NCBI GenBank assembly: GCA_002900995.3
Contig: CM035304.1
Coordinates: forward strand, 4,976,134 to 5,040,133
Direction of reading: 5' to 3'
DNA: 64,000 nt
Source of the DNA: Ganoderma boninense
Lineage: Eukaryota > Basidiomycota > Agaricomycetes > Polyporales > Polyporaceae
Shown here: positions 1 through 11,200 of the stretch, piece after piece
Position numbering within the stretch: the first letter of the stretch is position 1
How the letters are laid out: each line of letters begins with the position of its first letter
Translations under genes and position numbers: made by a program
Notes under the pieces: generated by a model
Database searches by the model: none
Seen by the model: the letters and a program-made list of their open reading frames with translations, nothing else
What the model was told of the DNA's origin: nothing

Positions 1-1365
1 GGTTTTTAAACCATTGTGGCGCCTCATAGCCGGAAGGAATAGATTTCTGGAGCTTGATGTTCTTGCCAAGCTCCTGGCAGCACCGATAATAGTATTCGTA
101 CCTGAGGTACGCGGAGTTGACGTTGCCGCCTGCAACGCTGAGGGAACACTGTGTCTTCTTAGCGATGCACCTCCGGCACGACGTGGAGACGAGGCCGCAA
201 TAGTGGCACGGCGATTGTGTCGCCACACACGACTCGCATGGCCGTACCTGAGGTGGACACATGTGAGTATATGCATAGTCCAAGTGTGACAGCACTGAGT
301 CGCCTTACGTGCAATTGCCACTTCCACGGAACCTTATGTTCGTCCATAGCGTATGCCGGGCGTTTTCTCTTTGCCTCCGGGATGTCCTCAACGCCTCCAT
401 CGTCGGCCTGTGCTTTGCGTTTGCCTCGTGTCGCCGGCCGGATATCTTGGCCCTCGGACGGCTTCTGGGACTTCGGGCGGGTGCTCCGTTGCGCCCGAGT
501 CGTCTGACGCTTAGCCCGGGAGCTTCTGCGCTTTGGCGGCGGCGGGTCGTCATCGAGCTCGTCAACCTCGTGCTCATCTTCTGGGTCCTCCGGGCCTTCC
601 GCGACTACTCGGCCGTCTGTCCGAGCTGGCGAGGGAGCGGTTTCCGTATCGGAAGGGCGAACACGGCGAGTGAGGGAACGTCCCCGTCTCGGGACGGGAG
701 CCTCTGGAACGTTTTGCTGAGCTCCGGAAGGTCCAGCCATGGACATCTGTGCATGAGCCGTGGACTGGCCCCGACCATGCGACCCTTGCTGGTCCGCAGG
801 CACTATGTATAGAAAACGTTAGCCCCGGCAGGCAAAATGCTCTCGATATGCATACTTTGCGAATATTCGTCCCACCAGTGCGTCTTGACCTGCCGGAGTT
901 CCAGGAGTCCCAAAGTGGGATCGTCATCGTCGGGCTGGATGTCGCCAAGGACCGCGGGCATCAGCTCAGGAGGGGGGTTAAGACACTGATGACCCTCTGT
1001 CACCGGAGTCACGGACTCAGTGTCGAATGGAGGCTGGTAGAAAAATAAATAAGTACGCAAAAACCGTCCGAGTTCTGGCCACTTACGACGTCTTTCATCT
1101 TGTGAACAACAATGTTGACATTGTTCGCCCAGATGGCCCCCATGGCAAGTCGGGGGAGGCTGGAGATCCGGCCGTGACCCATAGCGTTAATGAGGTGGAC
1201 AGTGACTCGGCGGAAATGGTGGTCCCATCGGGTGCGGACGTCAGTGTTGAGTGCGGGCCTCTGCTGGAAGGCGTAGTGCAGCTCGGAGGCGAATTCCCGA
1301 ACCTCCCGGATGACTTCTAACGTTGCCTCGGGGCGTTTATGCTGAGACTTTCGGGTCTTGGGCAT
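1..1365 (-). CDS. Cys-rich hypothetical protein, 3' end cut by window edge
   Basis: Four exons read cleanly: 1365-1087, 1033-856, 802-309 and 247 to beyond base 1. Junction phases are 0, 1 and 0, all with GT...AG ends (GTAAGT/CTACCAG, GTATGC/ACATAG with a GCTAAC branch site, GTAAGG/CCTCAG). The first ~93 residues are helical and begin MPKTRKSQHK. A long disordered basic/acidic middle follows, with Pro-Lys-Arg rich stretches resembling nuclear localisation signals. The last exon has a tight cysteine cluster (PCESC, PCHYC, SCRRC, TQC), about 7 Cys in 35 residues, which suggests zinc binding; this is inference. I do not recognise the family. The gene diverges from the repeat-bearing gene at 1.4-3.6 kb, so the two may share a promoter. 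The start codon is the first ATG of a clean exon and is fairly secure; the stop is outside the window. Confidence 0.6.
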
Positions 1366-1438
1366 GGCGTAGAGTGCAGCAGTACTTGACGGATTTGCAG
1401 TGGTGGTGTGAGCGGTGTGAGGGTGCGCTGCAGGCTGT

Positions 1439-3557
1439 GTGCTGCAGTTGGCTCTGTGCTGCAGTTGTCCTCAATCATATCAAGATGCCTTATCTGATTG
1501 CGTGCAAAACTGCAGCGACATTAGACGCCGGGAATCCGAGCAGCGTCGAATAGGCGCTTATTGGAAGATTGCGAGGTTGGAACACGACAAGGACATCATT
1601 CGAAGTAAAGGTAGGTGGACTGTGTTTGTGTACAAGGTCAACGCATGCGTAATTGAACATATACACACTGCAGATGCAAGCAGAGGGTTCGAATGCTGCC
1701 AAGAAGCGAGCTCGAGCCGAATCACAAGGTACCCACAATACCGGATGGTCAGACTGTTGTTAACCGTAATGTCTAGCGTCGGAATCCATCCCAACATCCA
1801 AACATGTCCGACTGAAACTGCCTACACCAACGCGAGAGATTCCGACAATGTTATGGCATCAAAGCTCATCTCCGGAACAGATACGACAGTATGCAAGCCA
1901 TGTTACTTGTCTGATTGCGCTCATGGAAGCTACATTTTACTAACCGGGTATATATGGACAGTGATTCAGACAGAGAGATCCCAACACATGGGGGCTCAGA
2001 CGTGGAGGAATGTCGTATGGACATTGAGGATTTTGTGCCGGTGCTATATCGTGCAGGCTCTCAGGACCAAATTTCATCCACATCCGGCGACTACGAAGGC
2101 GTCAACAGGGGGCAGGTAGGCTTATGGTAGTGTTACACAACGTGTGGACCGCTGAGAACTGAGTCTCGTGCACCCATAGAACCTGGAGATGATTGAGAGT
2201 TCATCTTACGCACTTGGCGAGTCCCGGGCGGACGACCTACCATCCGGACAGCCGCCCTACGACCGGCCAGAGTCTCCGAATAGGTATCCGCTGGCCACAG
2301 AGGCGGATGTGGCTGCGTCCGACACATTTCCAGGACTCTATGGTCCAGACGTATCGACATCGGACCGCCCGGTCATGTACGTCGCCAACCCGCAGTCCCC
2401 GCCGACACGCCGGACGTCGAGCCCACGCTCGACATCCTCCACATCTGACCGCCCGGTCATGTACGTCGCCAACCCGCAGTCCCCGCCAACACGCCGGACG
2501 TCGAGCCCACGCTCGACATCCTCCACATCTGACCGCCCGGTCATGTACGTCGCCAACCCGCAGTCCCCGCCAACACGCCGGACGTCGAGCCCACGCTCGA
2601 CATCCTCCACATCTGACCGCCCCGGTCATGTACGTCGCCAACCCGCAGTCCCCGCCAACACGCCGGACGTCGAGCCCACGCTCGACATCCTCCACATCTG
2701 ACCGCCCGGTCATGTACGTCGCCAACCCGCAGTCCCCGCCAACACGCCGGACGTCGAGCCCACGCTCGACATCCTCCACATCTGACCGCCCGGTCATGTA
2801 CGTCGCCAACCCGCAGTCCCCGCCAACATGCCGGACGTCGAGCCCACGCTCGACATCCTCCACATCTGACCGCCCGGTCATGTACGTCGCCAACCCGCAG
2901 TCCCCGCCGACACGCCGGACGTCGAGCCCACGCTCGACATCCTCCACATCTGACCGCCCGGTCATGTATATCCCTAACTCTCCATCTCCACCAACAAATG
3001 CAGGAGCCGCTTACTCCCATCATGACGACATACATCAATCTGGGACTTCAGAGACTACATCCTACGGACAAACCGACATACAAGATGCCGGGGACTTCTC
3101 CGAAGACTTAATTCGACGCCTCCGAGTTGACTCTCCTTCTCCTGAGTTAGCATCTGCCATGTGGCCCATTCCATATGAAGCACATGAGCCGACAGAGGGG
3201 CATACCGTTCAACAGAACACTTTCCATGCTCGCCACCCTGTTCGATTCAGGGACATAGATTCCATGCCCTCCCCTGACGACATTGATAACCCAACAAGCT
3301 CTCCATCTCCATTCGAACTCCGTCCAGACTTAGGTACCGGTGGGTTAGAATGGGTCCGTGAAAGGCTGGTTCAGGAGATACAAGGATTGGAACAGCAGGA
3401 GCACAATCTGCGCATACTTCGTGACGCTCCCGCTTCATTGTTTCCGCCATCCTGGGATGGGTACAACACCGGCCTATTATCATGTTCTGGATATGCAGTA
3501 GCGGTATGGAGTGATAGGGAGTCGGTGGGAGAAACACAGACTGGCGACAATGTGTAG
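1439..3557 (+). CDS. Hypothetical protein with an 84-bp coding minisatellite and a frameshift
   Basis: Supported exons are: up to 1610 (5' limit uncertain), 1684-1728, 1777-1888, 1962-2115 and 2180-3557. The junction before 1962 has a perfect TACTAAC branch site. The protein is disordered and rich in Ser, Pro, Asp and Thr. Its centre is 7 copies of a 28-residue repeat (DRPVMYVANPQSPP...) plus a partial copy. The C-terminal ~200 residues are unique and include a short coiled-coil-like helix (LVQEIQGLEQQEHNLRIL). Copy 4 (2615-2699) has one extra C, so the frame entering the repeat ends at 2701, while the frame leaving it stays open to 3557 and encodes the same repeat peptide. This is either a sequencing or assembly slip in a repeat, or a broken allele. 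No family recognised. The start is a guess; coding evidence is good only from about 1684. Confidence 0.5.
2363..2975 (+). repeat. 84-bp coding minisatellite, 7 full copies plus a partial copy
   Basis: Unit starts are 2363, 2447, 2531, 2615, 2700, 2784 and 2868, with a partial copy from 2952. Copies are nearly identical: one G/A position separates copies 1 and 7 from the rest, and copy 6 has a further C-to-T. Copy 4 is 85 bp because of one extra C in the CCCGG run. Since 84 is divisible by 3, several frames stay open on both strands, which creates false ORFs. High identity implies recent expansion or homogenisation. Confidence 0.95.
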
Positions 3558-4693
3558 AGAATATGATACTAGACATACAAATATAGGTAGTGGAGCGAAT
3601 GACAGCTAGATAGATGGAAATATCATCGGTTGCTGACACCAGTGGGTAGAGTGGATGACGTATGCGGGGTATGCAGTGGCCCAGGCAAGGCAAAAACTTG
3701 ACAATGAGATGTATGGGGCGATCAAGCGGGTGGCGGCCAGCCGGCGAGACCGTGTCTGTAGACGGTGTCCGAGGCCTTACACATTGTGGAGGCCACCGTC
3801 CGAGTACACGGACAGTGCGTCCGGGCGGGCTCCCCCGCTTCGCGCCAGACACGGCCGACCGGTCACCACGCCCGGACACCTGTGCTGTACTAGTACCAGC
3901 ACCGCTGCCACAGGTGACATCCAAGACACCGTGTCCGAGGCCCTACACAGTGTGGAGGCCACCGTCCGAGTACACGGACAGTGCGTCCGGGCGGGCTCCC
4001 CCGCTTCGCGCCAGACACGGCCGACCGGTCACCACGCCCGGACACCTGTGCTGTACTAGTACCAGCACCGCTGCCACAGGTGACATCCAAGACACCGTGT
4101 CCGAGGCCCTACACAGTGTGGAGGCCACCGTCCGAGTACATGGTCTGAGCGTCAGAACATAGGATGCTGTATTTCTTACAAAACTCATCATATATGTATG
4201 GCGTTCCCAGCTATATTGTGTTTCCCATGTCGACAATGACAGTGACTATGGCTCATACAATTGTCTGCATCAGATACTTCAGAAAATGCAAAGTACTGGT
4301 GACCGGCCCTCCTGCCTACCATGGGCGCCAATGAGTTTATAGCCCTGAATCCATCATCCGCCAAGCCGTATGTCCCACAAGGCCTGCCAAAATAGATTCA
4401 CTAACAATATAACAAGAGATGGAACAGATACGCAGCATACAGTGTCCGGTCTGATGGTACAACAGCACATACGATGCTCAGAAGCAGCTACATACCTACA
4501 CTTACTTTGCATACAAGTAAGCGCTTACACACCCTCATACACCGTAAGTTCCCACCGACCGGACGGTTCGTACACATCATCCCCGACCGGACTACACCCC
4601 CCCTCATACATGGTCACACCGACCGGGACCGAGGGAGCAGCACGTCTGGCTAATTACACACCCCGGGTGACTGGTAGTTCCAGTATATAACAG
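3558..4693. other. Gene-poor interval with a 166-bp tandem repeat
   Basis: No gene is supported here. The interval holds the 3' flank of the previous gene, the 166-bp tandem array at 3765-4150, and a short stretch at about 4370-4690. In that stretch an open frame with Tyr/Pro/Ser-rich codons could be an upstream exon of the next gene: a GTAAGT donor near 4543 and an AACAG acceptor at 4693 would join in frame. I could not confirm a start codon. Confidence 0.5.
3765..4150. repeat. 166-bp tandem repeat, about 2.3 copies
   Basis: The block beginning GTGTCCGAGGC recurs at 3765, 3931 and 4097, spaced exactly 166 bp. Copies 1 and 2 are almost identical over their length, and copy 3 is cut short around 4150. 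166 is not a multiple of 3, so the frame changes from copy to copy and the array is unlikely to be coding, although an open frame happens to run through it. The unit is GC-rich. Confidence 0.9.
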
Positions 4694-5104
4694 TGGAACC
4701 ATGTGTCTCCTCACCGTTCGTCGGCTTCTGAGTGTAGCTCATCGGCCCACTCATCGCTCCACCAGGAACTTACTAGCGTGAGAGGGAGTTCTGCCTCTGC
4801 CTCCGTTGCATCCCTCGCCTCCTTTTCGCCAAGCGAAGATCTGCAAATGGAGCAAGGGAGGCGCAATGCTATCAATTGGAGATTGGAGGAGCCGGAGTCT
4901 TTGGTTGCGATGCCGCCGGGCGTGAACAGGATGTTCGCACCTCTGGGAACTGGTAGCCAGTTGCCAAGTCGTGCTCGTGACGAGGCAGCCGGGAACATAG
5001 ACGAGTTGTTCTCGTTCCTCTCTTCTGAGCTAAATCTACGGGCCCTCTCCGAAGCTTGGGTCCGTGGGGTGCAGGTCCGTGGTGAGCCTGCGACGCGAGC
5101 CTAG
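4694..5104 (+). CDS. Small Ser-rich hypothetical ORF (likely the last exon of a gene)
   Basis: One open frame from an AACAG splice acceptor (4693) to a TAG at 5102-5104. The first half is Ser/Ala-rich and disordered; the second half looks folded (RRNAINWRLEEPESL, DELFSFLSSELNLRALSEAW). No ATG opens this frame near its start, so it is probably a 3' exon. A candidate upstream exon is open at about 4370-4543. Family not recognised. A contrary minus-strand frame exists but has poorer composition. Confidence 0.35.
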   Translation, partial: WNHVSPHRSSASECSSSAHSSLHQELTSVRGSSASASVASLASFSPSEDLQMEQGRRNAINWRLEEPESLVAMPPGVNRMFAPLGTGSQLPSRARDEAAGNIDELFSFLSSELNLRALSEAWVRGVQVRGEPATRA

Positions 5105-5697
5105 AACGTTTGTTGTCGGGTGAGTTCCTTTGTCGCCGTGCTGTTTGTATTGGTCATCTCATATCAGTGGTCGTTCGTTCCCAGGTATCTCCACACCGTT
5201 CGCGCGGTCGTCCACTTCACGTCGCAGAGCCTTACTTGTCCCTCCTTGTTCTCGCGATTCAGTCATGATTGATGTAACCCTTTCCCGCGCTACTTCTCTA
5301 TCTTCAATACGTTTCCTCGACGTCCCTTATCGCAGATCCTATGCTCCCTGTGTGTGTATATATATATATATATCTATCTATATACATATGTCAGGAGTGT
5401 GACCTGAGGTCCCTCCCGCTCGTATGGTAATCTTCTTTCTAAATCCATGATCTCCCTGTATGCATCGCTCTTTATGCCAGCGTTTCTCCTCTGTCTGCGC
5501 GCGTCTTCAGGCTATACCACTCTGTACTTAATACATCATTTGGCATAGACGGATTTTTATGATCCCTTCCCCCATGTGCATGACGAAACACTTGTCAAAT
5601 CTATGAATATACTAGCGTTCCGTATGTGGCATCCCAAGCTTGTAGGCTGATTGGCCATGACAAATGGATCGTATTCGGCGTGCGTAAGGGAACTGGA
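5105..5697. other. Intergenic stretch
   Basis: No coding frame looks real. It contains a TA/TATC microsatellite at about 5350-5390 and T-rich sequence consistent with the 3' flanks of the two converging genes. Confidence 0.5.
5350..5390. repeat. TG/TA/TATC microsatellite
   Basis: A short run of alternating GT, then TA, then TATC units, directly visible. Length polymorphism would be expected. Confidence 0.85.
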
Positions 5698-6915
5698 TCA
5701 ATGACGAGACCGTAGGGCGTCGACTACGGCAAGAAACACGGTCCAAGCAGTTGTAAGCGTAATTTTGGGATAACCAAGGTCGGCGTAAGCCCCATCTGCC
5801 TCCGCCTCAAATTCTGGTGTCACAAACTCGTACGCCCCTCGGCGCCCATTTTCACCTCCAATCCCATCGCGAAGCTCACGGATCATGTCTTGACGCACGT
5901 GTACCCGACAATCTCTGGCGGTAGGTCGCACATGGGTAGGACAAGTCCATATGTGGACTGGGGATGTCCCAGACGGAAGGTCTTTCTCCTTCTGGCGGCG
6001 GACGGTATGATTATTCCAGTACTGACGATATTCGTCAAGCCGCTCTTGTAGCAACGGCGGCCATAGCCAGTTGAACACGGCCCTGGTAAACATGAGCATT
6101 AGTCTGGTCGTCATTACGTTGACAAGGTCGGGACCACGCACACATGCAGCGGGTCGTTTGAGTTGAATATGGCTGCGCCGCTCAAGATCATGTCTCGAAC
6201 GTTGTGACCCTCACCTTCCCGCAACCACAGCCAAAATCCCTCAATCGGCGTGTTATGCTTACTCTGCACCTGAACCCACGGCTCGAATTGATCTTCGGGT
6301 ACCTCGGGCGCTGCGTCGCGTCTTGAAGTATCAAGCGTATAGACATGGATGAGGATATGTAGTGGACAAAATGACTCGTAGCGCACCTGAGCAACTTCTG
6401 AAACTCCATCATTAGGCCAGTCTCCGAGCCCTTGTCGCTGACCATAGTAATTGGAATTGCTGTTCGGGTAAGCCTGTGAATATCGTAAAGCCATGACAGG
6501 GCAGTAACGTACCTCCGTATTCCTCAACAAAGTCGAGGTAAAGATGTGCACAAGTCGATGCAAGACGTACATTTGGGAGTACAGTCAGGGTGAAGACAAA
6601 TCCACCCCATAAATCTCGATAGCCATAGATGGGGAGCGTCACGGTGCCAAGACGGAGAGCCTGCGAAGATAGCTTCTCATGACCATCTACATGAACCTGG
6701 TGCATGGGGCCGATGCAGTTAAGAGGGACGCGAGGAATGGCTCGGCGAGACTTTCCTGGAAAACGGAAGTCGAATTCGTGGTCGAAATGATCATGCAAGA
6801 TACCCCTCAGTTCATCACTAGCCGAACGGGAATTAAGGAGCTGTGGTTCAAAATGGTAACGAGATATACCGAGTTATAGCAACACCTTTGTTGGCCAAAT
6901 GTTGCCGTACTTGCG
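5698..6915 (-). pseudogene. Integrase-core-domain gene, 3' part (gene split by the KDZ transposon)
   Basis: Exons on the minus strand are 6915-6870 (continuing the interrupted exon), 6817-6513, 6459-6387, 6321-6142 and 6082-5698. All have GT...AG junctions with compatible phases. The catalytic core of an RNase H-fold integrase is recognisable: first Asp in HQVHVDGHEKL, second Asp in MVSDKGSETG, Glu in KHNTPIEGFW. This matches the integrase core domain family common in Agaricomycetes (I believe Pfam rva_4, from memory). The 5' third lies 10.5 kb away at 17459-17885. Joined at the target site, the CDS would be 1305 nt (434 codons plus stop) with no stop or frameshift, so the break is due to the transposon alone. 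Whether the family is itself transposon-derived or domesticated is unknown. Confidence 0.85.
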
Positions 6916-6923
6916 CAACCCCC
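6916..6923. repeat. Left 8-bp target-site duplication (CAACCCCC)
   Basis: CAACCCCC lies immediately outside the left end of the KDZ element and is repeated exactly at 17459-17466. An 8-bp duplication is what I recall for Zisupton/KDZ elements. The neighbouring C run allows a one-base shift in the boundary. Confidence 0.9.
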
Positions 6924-7603
6924 CACCTGATCATCACATGTATCCCGGCTAACAAGCCTGACCTGCGGGCCGGGATGCCAGCCTAATTAGCCAGGCTTTC
7001 CCTTTTACCCACATACTACCAGTACGCCTGCCCACTCCCCTTCCCCTCCTTCCGCAAATGGTACGTTCTGCAAGCCAAGATATCTGTGTGTTATCAGTGA
7101 GCTGATAAACATAGATCAGCGAGATAACGCGATTGCCGCCACCCGGGCGTTGAGTCATCTCCCATCAGCCGCCCTCGCTACGGACCTCCCGCCTCGCTCC
7201 CGCCGGCGCCCTTCCCCTGCCGTCGGCCGTCTATGCGTCCTCGCCGTTGCCCACGGCGAGGATGGCTATCTCCCTCACTTCTCCACCTTTTCGTCCCGTT
7301 CCTTCGACGATCCTACTTGCATGTGTCAGTATAGTCCATTGAAAACACCTTTGCTGCTTACTTCTCCCGCTGTCTCTCCTCTGACGCGACTGAGCCGGTC
7401 TCCAAGGCGCCCCGTGTGACGTCAGCATGTCCCAATGGGTGCCTGGGCGTTGAGTATAGGTCGCGCGCCCATCAGCCGCCCTCACTACGCCCATCCTCGC
7501 TGGCGCCCTGCTCCCGCCGCCGCCGGCCCATCCGTGCTCGTCGTTGCCTACGATGAGCACAGTGATCTCTCGCATTTCTTCGTCGTTTTGCACCGTTCTT
7601 TCA
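6924..7603 (+). repeat. Left terminal inverted repeat of the KDZ transposon
   Basis: Matches the reverse complement of 16777-17458 along its whole length. Frames translated from both copies give the same peptides, and the only difference found is CCC versus CCCCC near 7209. An outer hairpin (ATCCCGGC...GCCGGGAT) lies within 50 bp of the end. The TIR has an internal 300-bp-period duplication: two related blocks start GCGTTGAGT at 7147 and 7447, each containing CATCAGCCGCCCTC and GGCGCCC. Apparent ORFs inside it are not genes. Confidence 0.93.
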
Positions 7604-8292
7604 ACAATTTATATTCGTAGCACTTGTACGCTCCTGCCCCTCGCTACTGCACAGTCAGTTCGTCAACTAGACTTGCTCCAATCCGAAGATAACCCCATGA
7701 CGTCAGTGGTCCTCACGGTGTTGAAGATTAAGTAGTTGGCTGCGTATCCTCGAAGCTGAAGTAATCCAGCGACCATCGGAGATTCCCTCGGAGAAGTGTT
7801 GCCCGAACTTGCCCGACATCTCGGAGACCGCCCTCATCTTCCCGACAGTCTGGCCGAGTCTCTACCCGAGCACTGTGGCGTTCGGAATGCTGGCTCACTC
7901 GGACCTCTTCAGCTAGGTCGTACTCGCATATCAGAAGGGATGTACCGAACACCACATTGTGGTGGTGGTACATGGCGTCGAGCCTTGGGGATAGCTGACC
8001 GCGGTGGCCCGCCATGCGCCTGATCGCATGTACTGCCCGACGCTCGCGTATTTTCCGAGAGTATCTTCGATGCGTATGAAGCGAAGTGTTTGCCGATGAG
8101 TTATGGGTGCTTGTTGACCGGAGCGCTGAGGAGTGTTCATCAGTGGAGGTGCGCGGTTCCGTCAATGTTCCAGGCGCGTGAGATAACAACAGCTGTCTGT
8201 TAGGCGTGCGAACGTGCCGCCATCGGAGTCAACAAAGGGAGTCACAGCCACACGTCCAGCGCCGCCCTTCGTTTACCCTCTCCCTCATCGCG
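7604..8292. other. Left subterminal region and 5' flank of the transposase gene
   Basis: No gene supported. It holds many short CTCGGA/CCCGA-type motifs at 7800-7900 and one arm (7950-7991) of a subterminal inverted repeat shared with the right end. The region is expected to contain the transposase promoter and transposase-binding sites; that is inference. Confidence 0.5.
7950..7991 (+). repeat. Subterminal inverted repeat, left arm, with palindrome ACCACATTGTGGT
   Basis: These 42 bp recur inverted at 16372-16413 with very few differences. The core is a near-perfect palindrome (ACCACA-T-TGTGGT) followed by GGTGGTACATGGCGTCG. Position inside both TIRs suggests a binding site for an element-encoded protein (inference). 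Confidence 0.8.
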
Positions 8293-11200
8293 ATGGCGAA
8301 GGCCTCACGCCATGTCCACGTTCGTGCCCCGAAGCCTTACGCCTCTAGCCAGGGTCGCCCCCGCACATTCCACTCCAAATCCTACACTACCTCAGACATC
8401 CTCCTTGATCGCCAGCAGAGGGAAGAAAACTTGGCCAACAACCTTGTCGGTGAGCTACGAATCCAATTTATGCTAACTCTCGTTCTTACCTGTCCATAGG
8501 GCTGAATCCCCAGACCATTCGCACAATTGCTTCCATGCGTGGTGGGGATCTCCCATCGCAAGTCAACGACACTGTCCCGATGGATCTCGACGACCTGGGA
8601 GAGGTGGCGGTTGGAGGAGAGGATGAGGATTGGGAGGACATTGAACACAATGAGATTGATGTGCGGGATTTGTTGCGGATAGGGTGAGTGGAGGACCTTC
8701 AAGCTGTGAACTAAGCTGACAATGCTTTGAAGCGCGCGTACCCGCAGGTACCACGACACACGTAGTTGGGGTGAGCGTGTTCGTCGTCTTGAGGCGAATT
8801 GGCAGGCTGCCCTCCCAGACATCATCCACGCATATTTACGCTGGCGTTATGCAACCCCCGTCCCTCCCACTACTCCTCAAAAGCTGTCAGAGTCTACCCT
8901 ACAACCTCTGTGTGCCATGGAGCCCCAGTCTACAGAGCGCGGTCCTGAGTCCTCCTCTGAGATTCCGGCGTCTTCGCGTCCACCAACCTCTGACGAAAAC
9001 TCAGAGGACGCCCCAACCACACCGGAGGTTGGGTCTTTTGACATCGAAGTCCTTGATCTTTTCACCCTTGCTGAGACTGTCTCCATCCCGTTCGGTGACG
9101 CGAAGACGCGCGTTGAAGCCCTCGCACAGAGCGGCTACCTGGCAGTGACACCTTCACGGCCCACTCTGGCAATATCTTTCAGCACGCTTGAACTCATGCG
9201 ACGTATCCGACTCTTCAAGGCTTCATTCAGTACGGAAGCCTTTACCAAGGTTCTCTGCTACTATTACACGGTGCGTATATTGTTATCTCATACTACAAGC
9301 CATGACACTCTCCCCATAGATGCCATACCTACGCACCATCCGCAACCATCTTGCCGACGCTTTTGAGATCTACCTGGGCATCCAACGCGCTGTGAAGAAG
9401 AGCGTCGTGTGCGCTCTTGGGCGTGACACGCCTGACTGGCGCGCTAAGAATTCCTGCCCGGCGTGCTCGTATGAGGTGAGCCAGGCCAGCGTCACTCAAT
9501 CGGCGTGCGCTAACGCTAGTCAGCTGGTGGGCGAGTCGCCGCAGACATTCTCACGGATGTACTGCATGGATGGCAACAGCTCCCTCAAGCGCATGCGACC
9601 CGTCGGTGGTCGCCAGGTTGGTGACGCCCGCGTCTTCACCGACAGCGACTATTACCTCCCCGACGACTTCATAAACAAGTACGCTGACGAGGTGCGGGTC
9701 AGGCCATCCCGTGGTCTCGATAGTGCTGGGAGGAACGAGGTCTCCGATGATCTAGGTAGTAATATTCACGATGACGAGACTGGGGGCGAGGCGCTTGAGA
9801 TGCGCGACCCATGTGCCAGCACCCTTACTGAGGGTTCTCCCAGCCACGTTCCTGCGAACCCCGAGGAGCCCGCACCACCACTGAATTCCGCCACATCCGC
9901 CCCTGCAATTGTTCCGCTTCCCTCAGCACTGACACACGGACCAGTGGATCCCAACGCCCTTGACACCAGCCACGCCAACGACGTATCTGAGTTCTCGACC
10001 ACTGTAGAGGGTGATCCCACGGATGGCGACCCCGACTCTACCTGCACGAAGAACTGGAAGGCGGCGCAGTCAGATGAGAAGAAGAAATCGTGGGATATCT
10101 TCGAGGAGAACGGCGTCTTCGTGAGTGCCTGCCCTCACGGCTTCATTCTCTGGATCATCGACATGGTGCGAAGCGGTGAGGTGTAAGTTGGCTTATTGTT
10201 TTGCCTCATGATTATCCCCACTTACACCTTTTTATCAGCGCAAAACTTCCCTTGGCTACTGTAGCGAAGGCAATGCAAACGTTCGGCCATCGCACCTTAG
10301 CCGCGTACGATGTCGGCTGCAGCCTTGTCAAGACAATTCACAGCAGCAGCTTGGCCGCGGCATTCAAGGAGTCCGGTTCTCGGGTTTGCGTCCCCTCGTT
10401 CCACGGCTATTCTCACGAGTACAGCTGCCAGATAAAATACCACCCGATCAACATCACGGGGACAGGGCTGGAAGACTTCGAAACTATGGAGCGGCTATTC
10501 AGCTGGTCCAATCAGCTGGCCCCCCTTATTCGCTACTCCTCCGCCTACCGTCGCCGCCTTTTCATTGACCTCTTTGCGCAGCAGTGGGATGACGAGAAAT
10601 ACACTAACCTCGCAAAGATGTTATACGACAACTTTCGCCAGGCGTTGAAGATCATCGATGAGACTGGCATTGCGGTCGCGGAGGCTATGGAGGCCCAGAA
10701 TCTCTCTCCCGAGGACCTTGTCCGCTTCGCGCAGGAAGAACGTACGTATCTTGCGACCCTGGGGAAGGAGGACACGAGGGACTTGCGTCATGTCGCGTAT
10801 GTGGAAGCCTTGCAGGAAATACGTTCGATCAGGTGAGTCTGATGCCAGTCATCTTCACATTTTATCATTAACGTACATCCGCAGCGAGAAGCTCCATCTC
10901 ACAACCACGGTGTTCATGGGCACCACCTTCGCACCCACGCAGTCAGGTCCGGTCGACTACGCCGGAGAAACCTCGAAGACTCGCCGTCTCGAAACCAATC
11001 GGCGTTACCTTGACGAGCGCCGCAAGATGCTCCTCCTCGACATCATCCAGATGGAGCGGGGTCTCGGGATTGACCCTGAGAATCGTTGGCAGCCCAGCGA
11101 TCCTGACTACGTCCGCACCGTAGAGTACATCAACGACCGTAAGTATCACGTCGCAGTAGCTCACCTGCAGCGCCTCGTGGTACAGCGGCTGTTTGAGCTG

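Noticed and set aside
2193..3038. Long minus-strand and alternative plus-strand ORFs across the 84-bp repeats
   Set aside because: A repeat unit divisible by 3 keeps several frames open; only one frame is continuous with spliced flanking exons.
6949..7593. ORFs of 69 and 120 codons inside the 680-bp repeats, present twice in the window
   Set aside because: They lie wholly inside the transposon TIRs, and identical twins at 16787-17433 simply reflect the inverted repeat; no protein features.
6924..7603. The 680-bp repeats as two solo LTRs or a Helitron/MITE pair
   Set aside because: They are in inverted orientation, flank a KDZ transposase, and only the outer ends share an 8-bp duplication; no TG...CA LTR ends with 5-bp duplications and no CTRR end.
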